A DNA stretch of 64,000 nucleotides from Armatimonadota bacterium (GTDB lineage: Bacteria > Armatimonadota > UBA5829 > DTJY01), in NCBI GenBank assembly GCA_023511795.1, contig JAIMAU010000001.1, positions 326,384 to 390,383 on the forward strand, written 5' to 3'. Position 1 is the stretch's first letter; each line of letters begins with the position of its first letter. The notes under the pieces are model-generated. The model saw only the letters and a list, made by a program, of their open reading frames with translations, did no database searches and was not told the origin of the DNA. Shown here one piece after another: positions 19,551 to 29,046 of this stretch. A program made the position numbers and the translations under genes.

Positions 19551-22346
19551 ATGCAATTATCATACTTTTTAGTAGTCACCCTGCTGATGCTTGCTTCATC
19601 GGCTCCCGCCAGCACTGTTGAGGGCAGCAAAAGATATAGCGTTTTCTTCCCACCAGAACTAGTAGCAAGAGCCCGGAAAAATGTTTCAAAATATCAATGG
19701 ATGGCTGGACAAAAGAATGCGATTATTAAAGCAGCGCAACCCTGGCTGAAGATGTCAGATGATGAGCTTTGGGCGCTCATGTTTGGGCCAACTATTCATC
19801 GTGCATGGCATGTGCTTTCTGATGGCAACTGCCCTGCTTGCAAGAAACCTGTTCCCATGTATGGTTGGCGCCATGATGCACTGAATCATCCGTGGAAGGT
19901 TCAATGCCCACACTGCAAAGAGTTCTTCCCAAAGAATGATTTCTACAAATTCTATCTTTCTGGCCTTGATGAACATGGCATTTTTGATCCAAAGAGGGCC
20001 GACCGAACACTTCTCTTCAATACCGAGCATCCAAATCCAGACGACCCACTCCATAAGTTCGGTGTGGATGATGGTACAGGTTACGTTGAAGGTGGAAGGA
20101 AGTGGCAATTTATTGGCGCATATCTGATTTATGGCCAATGGAAACAGGCGGTTCTTGGCGGCATTCGAAACCTTGCAGCTGCATATGTAGTTACCGGTGA
20201 CCGCAGATATGCTCACAAAGCTGCTATACTCCTTGATAGGGTCGCTGACCTTTATCCAACCTTTGATTTCATGTCCCAGGCGGATTTATACGATGGGCGA
20301 AACCAGGGCAACGGGTATGTCTCTGTGTGGCATGATGCATGCGAAGAAACCCGTGAGCTTGCAATGGCGTACGATATGATTTCTGCCGCCATTTTTGAAG
20401 ACCGAAAGCTGATCGAATTTCTTTCACAAAAAGCAAAGCTTTTTGGCATCAGTAGCCGAAAGACCTCCGCAGAAGATATATGCCGCAATATTGAGGACCG
20501 CATTTTGCGCGATGCTTTAGCCAATCCAGCGAAAATTCATTCCAACTACCCTCGTGCGGAGATTACTAAGATAGTAATCATGGCAATTCTGGGTTGGCCC
20601 ACAAATAAAGACCAAGTGATGGCTATATTTGATGCAATGATGGAACGTGCCACCGCTGTGGATGGCGTAACGGGAGAAAAGGGACTGTTTGGATACTCAG
20701 CAATAACCATTCAGAGCGTCGCTGGATTGCTAGAACAGTTTTCAAGAATTGACTCGAGTTTTCTAGCGGATGCTCTAAGGCGGCATCCGAGAATTCGTGA
20801 TATGTTTCGCTTTCATATCGACACCTGGTGCATGAAAGAATACTATCCTTGCGTAGGTGACGCTGGAAGTTTCGCTCGGAAGTGTACTTCGTATGTTGGG
20901 GTGATTTTCTCCAAAGACCCGGCGGCTGGGAGCATGTGGACGTTTGCACTTACTCCATCGATGTTTAGCTTCCTGTGGCGTTTGTACGAGGTGACCGGAG
21001 ATGCCAATTTTGTCAAAGTGCTTTACCATGCGAACGAAAACAAATTGGAAAACCTCCCATACGATTTGTTCTGCGATGCCCCCGAAGCTTTTCAAAGGGA
21101 TGTCCGCAATGTAATTGCTCGAGTTGGGCCAACCATAGAGCAAAAGAGTGTCAACAAAAAGGAATGGCATATAGCAATCCTTCGGTCTGGCACGGGTAAG
21201 AACGCCCGCGCAGCATGGCTTCTGTATGACTCAATGGGCGGACATGGGCATGCAAATCACATGCACCTAGGCCTCTTTGCAAAAGGTCTCGACCTCCTGC
21301 CTGACTTTGGCTACAAGCCTGTCCAATTTGGCGGCTGGGGATCACCTAGGGCAATGTGGTATGGCATGGCGGCGGCGCACAATACGGTGGTGGTGGATGG
21401 AAAAGATCATGCTGGCGGTGCTGGCACCTCCACACTATGGGCTGATGGTGCGGAGTTCCACGCAATTCGAGCTACAGGAGGGGAGCCAGTCGGCACCAGG
21501 CGGTTTGAGCGTTTGATAGCCCTTGTGGATATTTCGGAAACTAGTTTTTATATATTTGATGTGTTCAGGGTATTTGGGGGAAGTGATCATGCTAAGTTTA
21601 CCGGAAGCCATTTCGGAACTATTTCAACAGACGGATTGTCACTCAAACCAGCACCAGATTATGGCTACGGCACGCAAATGCGTAATTTCCAAGTTGATTC
21701 CAACCCCCAGATTCCCTGGAGCGTTGATTGGAAGATTGAAGATAAATATGAATATCTTCCAAAAAACTCTGATATCCATTTCCGATATACCGACCTGACT
21801 TACGGTGCTGAGGCGTATGTCGCAGAGGCATGGGTTGCACTCGGCATAAGCACTACTGCGGACGCATGGATACCGCGAATCATAACGCGCAGAAGGTCAA
21901 CTGCTAGAGACTTATCTTCAACCTTTGTTGCGGTAATGGAACCGTATGAAAGTAGGTCTGCCATTAAGGAGATTCGGAGGCTTTTTCTCTCAGATGCTAA
22001 GGGCGAACCATGCTCAGACAATCAAGTGGCAGTCGAAATACTATTAGCAGATGGAAGTCGCGATTTAATCACCTCATTAGATATTGAAAACACACACCGT
22101 ATCCTTGTCCAAAAGGAATGGGATATGCAAACAGATGCTGAGCTTTGCATGGTTCGACAGGACGAGAAAGGCAAAATCAGAAAAATAATCGTGTGTAAAG
22201 GTAGTTTCCTTGAGGTCGATGGTGTCAAAATAGCTTTTAACGGCAAACCTGAGTTTATTGAGCTAGCCATTGATGAAAGCAAAGCATTGCTTATCTCCGG
22301 CGATGCTGAAGATATCAAGACCACTAGTTTGAATGTCATTAAGTAG
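19551..22346 (+). CDS. Secreted heparinase II/III-like polysaccharide lyase
   Basis: A 931-residue exported protein that probably cleaves uronate-containing polysaccharide by beta-elimination. The signal peptide is about residues 4-22 (YFLVVTLLMLASSAPAS). The N-terminal part carries two zinc-like CxxC pairs (CPACKKPV and CPHCKEFF), and an alpha/alpha barrel (~100-500) follows. The C-terminal sandwich starts with the GGHGHANHMHLGLFAKG and PDFGYKP motifs and AAHNTVVVDGKDH, typical of this family, where the histidines and a tyrosine serve the active site. GGAGGAG at 19536-19542 is 8 bases before the ATG, which decides the start. Substrate unknown. Confidence 0.85.
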   Translation: MQLSYFLVVTLLMLASSAPASTVEGSKRYSVFFPPELVARARKNVSKYQWMAGQKNAIIKAAQPWLKMSDDELWALMFGPTIHRAWHVLSDGNCPACKKPVPMYGWRHDALNHPWKVQCPHCKEFFPKNDFYKFYLSGLDEHGIFDPKRADRTLLFNTEHPNPDDPLHKFGVDDGTGYVEGGRKWQFIGAYLIYGQWKQAVLGGIRNLAAAYVVTGDRRYAHKAAILLDRVADLYPTFDFMSQADLYDGRNQGNGYVSVWHDACEETRELAMAYDMISAAIFEDRKLIEFLSQKAKLFGISSRKTSAEDICRNIEDRILRDALANPAKIHSNYPRAEITKIVIMAILGWPTNKDQVMAIFDAMMERATAVDGVTGEKGLFGYSAITIQSVAGLLEQFSRIDSSFLADALRRHPRIRDMFRFHIDTWCMKEYYPCVGDAGSFARKCTSYVGVIFSKDPAAGSMWTFALTPSMFSFLWRLYEVTGDANFVKVLYHANENKLENLPYDLFCDAPEAFQRDVRNVIARVGPTIEQKSVNKKEWHIAILRSGTGKNARAAWLLYDSMGGHGHANHMHLGLFAKGLDLLPDFGYKPVQFGGWGSPRAMWYGMAAAHNTVVVDGKDHAGGAGTSTLWADGAEFHAIRATGGEPVGTRRFERLIALVDISETSFYIFDVFRVFGGSDHAKFTGSHFGTISTDGLSLKPAPDYGYGTQMRNFQVDSNPQIPWSVDWKIEDKYEYLPKNSDIHFRYTDLTYGAEAYVAEAWVALGISTTADAWIPRIITRRRSTARDLSSTFVAVMEPYESRSAIKEIRRLFLSDAKGEPCSDNQVAVEILLADGSRDLITSLDIENTHRILVQKEWDMQTDAELCMVRQDEKGKIRKIIVCKGSFLEVDGVKIAFNGKPEFIELAIDESKALLISGDAEDIKTTSLNVIK

Positions 22347-22366
22347 TTCGGTTTGTTAAACCAAAG

Positions 22367-23293
22367 ATGCCAACACGACGCGAATTTTTAAGGCGAGCAG
22401 CTGGTTTTATAGTCGCTGGGGAAATCACTTTGTGTAACGAAACTAAGGCGGATAATATGTCGCAGAAAACTAAGTTACCGGAAATTATTACCCTTCCTGC
22501 AAGCTATTACCGGCAATTCGATGCCGATTTTGATCTCGATGTTCCCGCTGAGGGCTATGGCGGGTGGAAGAAGGCGGAAATTGAAATCTCACGTGACCAC
22601 ACGGCGCTTGTCGTAATGCACGCGTGGGATATGGGCACGAGGGAAAAATACCCTGGCTGGCATAGGGCGGTCGAATATATTCCTAGAGCCAATAAAATCT
22701 GTCAAACTGTTTTTCCTAAGCTGCTTTCGGCGGTTCGAGAAGCTGGCTTTAAGCTTTTCCATGTGGTCGGTGGTAGCAGGCATTACTATAGTCAATATCC
22801 TGGTTATCAGCGAGCAGTCAAGTTGGCAGGCGCTGAACCTGAGCGACTGGAAAGCATAAAAGCTGACCCAACTCTTGAAAAGTTAAGAAAGTTCAGGGAT
22901 GACCGCGTTTTTGTTGGTCGTCATAATGCAACAGATGTGGCAGAGGGCTTTAAAAATCTCGATTTTCATCCAACAGCAAAGCCTGTCGGGGATGAGGGAA
23001 TCGCTGAGAATGGCCACCAATTGTTTGCTTTGTGTAAGGAAGCAAGTGTGAATCATCTTATTTACACCGGATTTGCGATTAATTGGTGTCTGCTTCTCTC
23101 GCCGGGCGGAATGGTGGACATGTCAAAGCGGGGGATAATGTGTTCTGTAATCAGGCAGGCGACTACTGCTGTGGAAAACAAGGAAAGTGCGCGAGAGGAG
23201 CTTCACAAAGAAGAAGCTCTTTGGCGCGTTGCCCTTGCGTTCGGCTTTGTTTTCGACATAGATGATTTTATTAAAGCGTTGAGGGTAACTTAG
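22367..23293 (+). CDS. Tat-exported isochorismatase-like cysteine hydrolase
   Basis: 308 residues. The N-terminus TRREFLRRAAGF is a twin-arginine signal, so the protein is exported folded. The body resembles the isochorismatase/nicotinamidase fold: TALVVMHAWDMG near residue 78 supplies the usual catalytic Asp region, FKLFHVVGG the central strand, and YTGFAINWCLLLSPGGM the nucleophile Cys in its usual glycine-rich turn. An export signal on this fold is uncommon. It follows the heparinase-like gene by 20 bases. I cannot name the substrate; a cytoplasmic housekeeping role is unlikely. Confidence 0.7.
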   Translation: MPTRREFLRRAAGFIVAGEITLCNETKADNMSQKTKLPEIITLPASYYRQFDADFDLDVPAEGYGGWKKAEIEISRDHTALVVMHAWDMGTREKYPGWHRAVEYIPRANKICQTVFPKLLSAVREAGFKLFHVVGGSRHYYSQYPGYQRAVKLAGAEPERLESIKADPTLEKLRKFRDDRVFVGRHNATDVAEGFKNLDFHPTAKPVGDEGIAENGHQLFALCKEASVNHLIYTGFAINWCLLLSPGGMVDMSKRGIMCSVIRQATTAVENKESAREELHKEEALWRVALAFGFVFDIDDFIKALRVT

Positions 23294-23386
23294 TAATTAT
23301 TGATGCATTGTGGAGCTTTGTAATTGACTTAATCCACAAAATTGTGCTGTTATCTTTAAGAATTTTGTTGCTCTAGAGGGGAAATC

Positions 23387-23731
23387 ATGGCTAATTATAT
23401 TTTCCGAAAACTCGAAGAAGTTCCTACAATACAATGCCCCTGTGGTGAGAGCACAAGGATAATAACATGCGAAGATACACCTGTTGCCAATATCCACGTA
23501 ACCTATATCACTGATTCCAAAAAGCATTACCATAAAGAGGTTACCGAGTTCTATTATATTCTCGAAGGTTTTGGGGAAATGGAACTGGGTGATGAGGTGG
23601 TTCCTTTAAAGCCTGGCGTAACTATTCTCATTCCACCTGGCTTGCCACACAGGGCCTATGGCGAGGTTAGATGTCTGATTGTTGGTGTGCCCGCATGGCA
23701 ACATGACGATGAGTTCTTTTGTGGTGAATAG
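23387..23731 (+). CDS. Cupin-domain protein
   Basis: A 114-residue single-domain cupin. The first cupin motif, KKHYHKEVTEFYYILEGFG, carries two His and a Glu as metal ligands, and the second, PGVTILIPPGLPHRAYG, the third His. Such small cupins bind metal and act on sugars or small molecules, or sense them. GAGGGG precedes the ATG by 5-6 bases. It lies between the Tat hydrolase and the PHP protein, so a shared carbohydrate role is possible but not shown. Confidence 0.85.
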   Translation: MANYIFRKLEEVPTIQCPCGESTRIITCEDTPVANIHVTYITDSKKHYHKEVTEFYYILEGFGEMELGDEVVPLKPGVTILIPPGLPHRAYGEVRCLIVGVPAWQHDDEFFCGE

Positions 23732-23762
23732 AAGACCTTGCTGATGAAGGAGGCCGCTTTAA

Positions 23763-25118
23763 TTGTCCAACCAAGTAGCTCTCGAACAGCAACTCAATAG
23801 TTTCGACCATGGTGAGCGCCGTGCCGCTTTGGAAGAACTTGCATTGCAAGTTCAAAAAGGGCAGATTAAGGTACCGCCGCCGAAAGAAGAGGTCAATCTT
23901 CACTTCCACACATTCTTTTCCTTCAATGCGAATGGGTGGTCGCCAAGCTGCATTGCATGGGAGAGCCTAAAATATGGCTTGGAGATATCAGGAATAGTAG
24001 ATTTTGATGTCCTAGATGGCATGGATGAGTTTCTTGCGGCAGGCGAGATTCTTGGATTGAAAACAGTTGTCGGCCTTGAAACCCGCGTTTTTATCAAGGA
24101 GCTTGAGGATAAAGTGATGAGCTCTCCCAATGAGCCGGGCATTGCCTACTTTATGGCAGCAGGATGCTTTAAACAACCTCCTGAGGGAAGCGAAGCTGAG
24201 CGCATACTTAGGTCAATGGCTCAGACAGCCCACATGCGAAATATCGGCTTAATGTCACGGGTGAATGCATACCTGGGTGATGTTCAGCTCGACTATGAAT
24301 CAGATGTAATTCCTTTGACTCCTTCGGGCAATGCAACCGAACGCCATCTTTTGAAAGCTTATGAGTATAAGGCTGAGCAAGTATTTGGCGGAAACATAGA
24401 CAAAATTACATCGTTCTGGTCGGAGAAGTTAGGCATGTCAAAAGAGGAAGTGACGGCGCTTATTCCTGATACGCCGAAGTTCCATGAGATAATGAGATCG
24501 AAACTTATGAAGTTTGGCGGGGTAGGGTACGTGCCGCCGGATAGCGGAAGCTTTCCTACCATTGAGGAAGCAGTCCAAATGATTCATGGAATGGATGCAT
24601 TGCCGATGATTGCGTGGTTGGATGGTACTAATGCAGGCGAGGAAAATACGATAGAGTTTCTTGCACTACTTCGTTCAAAGGGTGTAGTTTCGGTTAACAT
24701 TATACCTGATCGGAATTGGAACATTAAGGATCCGGCTGAGAAAGCGCTCAAGCTCCGCAAATTGGACGAGGTCGTGCGGGCCGCAAGAGATTTTAGAATG
24801 CCAATCTCCGTTGGCACGGAAATGAACAGGGCAGGACAGCCCTTTGTGGACAACTTCTCGGCGCCAGAACTGAAGCCTTATGTGAAGGATTTTATCGATG
24901 GGGCGCGATGCATCTATGGGCATACCATTCTTGCGAGATACGCAGATTTTGGCTGGTTTAGCGAAAAAGCGTATGCGGCTTTTGGGCGCGATGAAGGTGC
25001 CAGAATGCGGTTCTTTGTCGAAGTCGGCAAGTCAATCGTTCCTTTGACAAAGATAGATGGGCGTCTCAAGGATATAAATGACCCTGAAACTATTATTCGA
25101 TTTCTAAAAAACAGCTAG
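23763..25118 (+). CDS. PHP-domain metal-dependent phosphoesterase-like protein
   Basis: 451 residues. The PHP motif NLHFHTFFSFNANGW (about residues 45-58) gives the His-x-His metal ligands, and GIVDFDVLDGMDEFLAAGEILG and TVVGLETRV continue the barrel. A later LPMIAWLDGTNAG and ISVGTEMNRAGQPF complete it. The family includes histidinol phosphatase-like and nucleotide phosphoesterases, and many members are uncharacterised. The start is TTG 23763 behind AAGGAGG. It sits in the middle of the accessory block. I infer hydrolysis of a phosphorylated metabolite, not a specific one. Confidence 0.78.
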   Translation: MSNQVALEQQLNSFDHGERRAALEELALQVQKGQIKVPPPKEEVNLHFHTFFSFNANGWSPSCIAWESLKYGLEISGIVDFDVLDGMDEFLAAGEILGLKTVVGLETRVFIKELEDKVMSSPNEPGIAYFMAAGCFKQPPEGSEAERILRSMAQTAHMRNIGLMSRVNAYLGDVQLDYESDVIPLTPSGNATERHLLKAYEYKAEQVFGGNIDKITSFWSEKLGMSKEEVTALIPDTPKFHEIMRSKLMKFGGVGYVPPDSGSFPTIEEAVQMIHGMDALPMIAWLDGTNAGEENTIEFLALLRSKGVVSVNIIPDRNWNIKDPAEKALKLRKLDEVVRAARDFRMPISVGTEMNRAGQPFVDNFSAPELKPYVKDFIDGARCIYGHTILARYADFGWFSEKAYAAFGRDEGARMRFFVEVGKSIVPLTKIDGRLKDINDPETIIRFLKNS

Positions 25119-25132
25119 TAGAGGAGAATCAG

Positions 25133-26884
25133 TTGGCAGGATTCACCACCAGGCCTGTAATAATGAGCACACACGCAGTAATTTCAACCGGACATTACCT
25201 TGCGACGAGTGCAGGGCTGAGAATTCTTCATCAAGGTGGCAATGCAATTGATGCAGGGATTGCCGCTGGCTTTTGTCTTGCAGTTCTTGAGCCGCAGCTT
25301 AATGGAATTGGCGGCGAGGTGCCAATATTGATTTATTCTGCTGAGCGCGGGAAGGTCTTTGCAATCAATGGGCAGGGAACAGCTCCAAAGCGGGCAACCA
25401 TTGAATGGTTTAGAAAACAAGGAATTAGTTTAATTCCAGGCGATGGCTTTCTTCCCGCCACTGTGCCAGCAGCTTTCGATGCGTGGGTAACGGCGCTTCG
25501 GGAGTTTGGCACAATGACGCTTGCCGAAGTACTTGTGCCAGCGGTTGAGATTGCAGAGTTTGGTTTCCCCATGTACGCTCATCTCAGAAATGCCCTTTGC
25601 ACTCATGCGGAAAAATTTCTTTCAGAATGGCCAACTTCTGCAGAGGCATTTCTTCCGGACGGCAAAGTTCCCGAAATTGGAGAAATCTACCGCCAGCCAT
25701 ACTGGGCAGCTACTTTCCGGAAGATTATCCAAGTGGAGAAAGAAGCATCAAACAGGGGCCGTGATGGCGCTCTTGAAGCCGCTAGGGATGCTTTCTATAA
25801 AGGCGAAATTGCTGAAAGGATAGCAGAGTTTGCCCAGAGCACAAAAGTGAAGGATGCAACCGGCGTTTCGCATTCTGGATTGATTGAATATGATGATCTC
25901 GCAGGCTACCGAAGCCGAATAGAGGACCCCGTTTCCGTCAACTACCGTGGATATGATGTGTTTAAGTGCGGCCCGTGGTCTCAGGGGCCGGTTTTTCTAC
26001 AGCAGTTAAACCTTCTGGAAGGTTTTGACCTTAGAAAAATGGGTCACAACTCAGCGGATTATATCCATACAATCATCGAGTGTGCTAAGCTTGCCTTTGC
26101 AGACAGGGAGGCATATTATGGCGATCCTGAGTTCGATGACGTGCCGCTTGACATTCTTCTGTCGAAAGATTATGCGGATTCCCGAAGGGCATTGATAGAC
26201 CAACGGCAGGCATCTGATGAATTTAGGCCGGGAGATGTTGGCCGTGGACCATTACCATATGACCCAGCGTCTGTCGCCTCTCCAAATGAGTCGGATTCAG
26301 CCGACCATGACACAACTCATTTGGATGTTGTTGATGCCGCTGGAAACATGTTTTCAGCTACCCCAAGTGGCGGTTGGCTGATGTCGTCGCCGGCGATCCC
26401 AGGTCTCGGGTTCCCCCTGGGCACCAGGGGACAAATGTTCTTCCTAGATTCACGTCGGCCAAATGCACTCCAACCTGGCAAGCGGCCGAGAACGACTCTC
26501 ACACCGTCTTTATGTATTAAGGACGGCATGCCGTTTATGGCGTTTGGTACCCCTGGCGGCGATATGCAGGACCAATGGACACTTCAGTTCTTCTTGAATG
26601 TTGTGGACTTTGGCATGAATGTTCAGGAAGCTGTGGATGCGCCATTATTCCATACATCTCATTTTCCAAGCTCATTCTATCCACGCACTATGTTGTCCAA
26701 GCGGTTGGCTGTTGAAGAACGCATACCCGAAAGCATTCGAGAAGAGCTGGCGCGGAGAGGGCATATAATTGCTGTTGGTGGGCCATGGGCTTTTGGCAGG
26801 GTGCTTGGAATTCAAAAACGTAATGATGTGATCTTTGGCTCTGCCTCGCCTCGTATGGAGACGGCGTATGCGGCGGGGTGGTGA
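25133..26884 (+). CDS. ggt: Gamma-glutamyltranspeptidase family protein
   Basis: A 583-residue Ntn-hydrolase precursor, cleaved into two subunits. The probable nucleophile is Thr394 in DHDTTHLDVVDAAGN, followed by the GNMFSATPSGGW segment and GTPGGDMQDQW. The large subunit carries VLEPQLNGIGGEVPILIY. No export signal is visible, so unlike E. coli Ggt it may work in the cytoplasm, where relatives include acylases and detoxification enzymes. The start is TTG 25133 behind AGAGGAG, 14 bases after the PHP gene, so the two are likely one operon. Confidence 0.85.
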   Translation: MAGFTTRPVIMSTHAVISTGHYLATSAGLRILHQGGNAIDAGIAAGFCLAVLEPQLNGIGGEVPILIYSAERGKVFAINGQGTAPKRATIEWFRKQGISLIPGDGFLPATVPAAFDAWVTALREFGTMTLAEVLVPAVEIAEFGFPMYAHLRNALCTHAEKFLSEWPTSAEAFLPDGKVPEIGEIYRQPYWAATFRKIIQVEKEASNRGRDGALEAARDAFYKGEIAERIAEFAQSTKVKDATGVSHSGLIEYDDLAGYRSRIEDPVSVNYRGYDVFKCGPWSQGPVFLQQLNLLEGFDLRKMGHNSADYIHTIIECAKLAFADREAYYGDPEFDDVPLDILLSKDYADSRRALIDQRQASDEFRPGDVGRGPLPYDPASVASPNESDSADHDTTHLDVVDAAGNMFSATPSGGWLMSSPAIPGLGFPLGTRGQMFFLDSRRPNALQPGKRPRTTLTPSLCIKDGMPFMAFGTPGGDMQDQWTLQFFLNVVDFGMNVQEAVDAPLFHTSHFPSSFYPRTMLSKRLAVEERIPESIREELARRGHIIAVGGPWAFGRVLGIQKRNDVIFGSASPRMETAYAAGW

Positions 26885-27013
26885 CGGAACACCTTGTGAT
26901 AGAACATTTGCCGCCGTAAAAATAAAGGGAATCGTCAAAGGCTTAGTAGCTATGAAGGTGCATGCTGGTCTAAAATAAATGTAAATTAAGAATGCATTAC
27001 GGAGAGCTGGACT

Positions 27014-27820
27014 TTGGATAAATCAAAGACATTAGTGGATACTCAGAGTAGCCATGACCGAAGGAAGGTATATCTCCAGCGGGTCGGTGTCAAAGGCGTG
27101 GAAATTCCGTTTCAAATCAAGGCTATGGAGGATGGCCATCAAACCGTTCTAGCTACCGTAGACCTGATGGCGGACCTGCCCCACTATTACAAGGGCACAC
27201 ACATGAGCCGATTCATTGAGATACTGGAGGAATGGCGCAACCGTCCAGTTTCAGGCCATGAAGTCAGGTTGATACTTCAGCAAACCAAGGATCATCTTCG
27301 AGCTGAGATGGCGCATGTTAACATCAGATTTAAGTATTTCATCGAAAAACAAGCGCCTGTATCAAAGCTGAGGAGCATACTCGGCTATACCAGTGCGTTT
27401 TGTGGCGACCTAAATGGAAAGACATTTGACTTTACACTTCGAGTAAATGTCCCAATTAATATTGTATGTCCTTGCAGTAAAGCCATATCGGAGGTTGGAG
27501 CACACAACCAAAGGGCTTTCATTCGAGCAAGCGTGCGTTTTGTTCCAGGAAAATCGCTTTGGATTGAGGAACTAGTCCACATTTTGGAACAGCAAGGGAG
27601 TGCCCAAATCTATCCAATCCTCAAGCGTGAGGATGAGAAATTCGTTACTGAGCGTGCGTTTATGACTCCAAAGTTCGTCGAAGATGTTGTCCGTGACTGC
27701 GTTCTCGTTCTTCGGAAGGAGCCTCGCCTTCGGTGGTTTGAAGTTGAGTGTGAATCAGAGGAATCAATTCACGCCCACAACGCATACGCATACCACCAAG
27801 AGACGCTTATGCAATCCTAG
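27014..27820 (+). CDS. folE2: GTP cyclohydrolase I, FolE2 (type IB)
   Basis: Makes dihydroneopterin triphosphate from GTP for folate or queuosine synthesis. Motifs: YKGTHMSRFIEIL near residue 57, VNIVCPCSKAISEVGAHNQR near 149 with the conserved catalytic/metal Cys, and a C-terminal CESEESIHAHNAYA. The length of 268 is normal. FolE2 is metal-flexible and often replaces zinc-dependent FolE1. The TTG start has only a modest GGAGAG ahead of it. Its 3' end overlaps the convergent dehydrogenase gene by 14 bases. Confidence 0.93.
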   Translation: MDKSKTLVDTQSSHDRRKVYLQRVGVKGVEIPFQIKAMEDGHQTVLATVDLMADLPHYYKGTHMSRFIEILEEWRNRPVSGHEVRLILQQTKDHLRAEMAHVNIRFKYFIEKQAPVSKLRSILGYTSAFCGDLNGKTFDFTLRVNVPINIVCPCSKAISEVGAHNQRAFIRASVRFVPGKSLWIEELVHILEQQGSAQIYPILKREDEKFVTERAFMTPKFVEDVVRDCVLVLRKEPRLRWFEVECESEESIHAHNAYAYHQETLMQS

Positions 27821-28805
27821 GCAACATCTCCTCGGTAACAAGACGCGAAGGAGTCCCGCCGGAGAAAAAGATTTCAAGGTTGTGTACTGCTGCCTCTCCT
27901 TGGCGGCGAACCATCTCAGGTGTGCCTCCTGAAATGTGTGGCGTAAAGACAACGTTTTCAAGCGCAAAGAACTCATGACCATCTGGAAGAGGTTCGGGGT
28001 CGGTTACATCTAAAGCCGCAGTAAATCGACCTGTTTTCAATTCTTCCAACAGCGCCTCGTGGTCAATAATTGCCCCTCGCGCAGTATTAATCAGAACCGC
28101 TCCTTCCTTAATTGACTGCAAATGCTCACGGCGAATCATGTGGCGGGTTTCTTCCGTCAGCGGCGCATGGATTGAAATTACATCGCATTTTGCGAACAGT
28201 TCCTCTAGGGAAACCTTTTTTGCCCCGAGGTTCTCAGCTTCCTCGGCAGTAATGTAAGGGTCATAGATACAAAGCTCAACATCCCATGGCTGAATAAATC
28301 TGATTACTTTGCGTCCGATTAGGCTTGCACCAACGATGCCAACGTGCTTGCCATTCAGTTCTCGTGGCTCTGCAACTCCGTAGGGCCGCCAGGTTTTTTG
28401 TGTACGGATGGCAGAAGCTAAGTTGACTACATTTCTAAGCATTATTTCCATCATAGCTACTGTCATTGCAGCTACTGAAATAGCCATTGCTGGTTGTGAT
28501 GTGCAAACAGTGATACCTCGTTTGAAGACCTCAGGTGTAATTATTCCCTTGATTGAACCGGCGGCGTGGACGATAACCCGCAGTTTATCCGCATTTGCGA
28601 TAACGTTAGGACTAAATCGTGGCGAACCCCAGCTCGTAATGCAAGCATCGAATCCTGGTATAAGCAAAGAAAGCTCTTCTTCGGTGTAGTTTTGGTCATG
28701 TGGATTTGCGACAACCTCACCAAGAGCATTGAGTCTAGCTTCCGATTCTTGGCTGAAGAGTCGTGCTCTGAGTGTTGGTCCAGGAAGGATAAGTATCTTG
28801 TGCAT
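27807..28805 (-). CDS. D-isomer-specific 2-hydroxyacid dehydrogenase family protein
   Basis: A 332-residue NAD-dependent oxidoreductase of the phosphoglycerate/glyoxylate dehydrogenase type. A nucleotide-binding GIVGASLIGRKVIRFI (the GxGxxG region is altered to GASLIG), a catalytic-site INTARGAIIDHEALLEEL and the His in FTPHISGGTPEM are present. The start ATG 28805 has GGAGA 6 bases upstream, and the family begins near KILILPGPTL, so I reject the longer 373-residue frame. The divergent neighbour is the DUF6807 gene. Substrate unknown. Confidence 0.86.
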   Translation of the reverse strand: MHKILILPGPTLRARLFSQESEARLNALGEVVANPHDQNYTEEELSLLIPGFDACITSWGSPRFSPNVIANADKLRVIVHAAGSIKGIITPEVFKRGITVCTSQPAMAISVAAMTVAMMEIMLRNVVNLASAIRTQKTWRPYGVAEPRELNGKHVGIVGASLIGRKVIRFIQPWDVELCIYDPYITAEEAENLGAKKVSLEELFAKCDVISIHAPLTEETRHMIRREHLQSIKEGAVLINTARGAIIDHEALLEELKTGRFTAALDVTDPEPLPDGHEFFALENVVFTPHISGGTPEMVRRQGEAAVHNLEIFFSGGTPSRLVTEEMLPRIA

Positions 28806-29046
28806 AATGTGTCTCCATTTATTGGTTGTTATCCCCAGCTTACCTGGCGGTATCTTATAAGTCAAGAGCAAAGTTTGGTTGACACCGAAAGCCTTAAAGT
28901 AGTAGATTAGATAACCGTGGAATTGCACAAAATTAGCTTATTGTGCGTCTAATAAACGTGGATTTATTGTACAAGGCATGCCATAAAAAGGCAGGATTCC
29001 CTTCTCGCGAATGTGAAAGGTCTAGAGTTGATGGGTGGAGTGAAAG

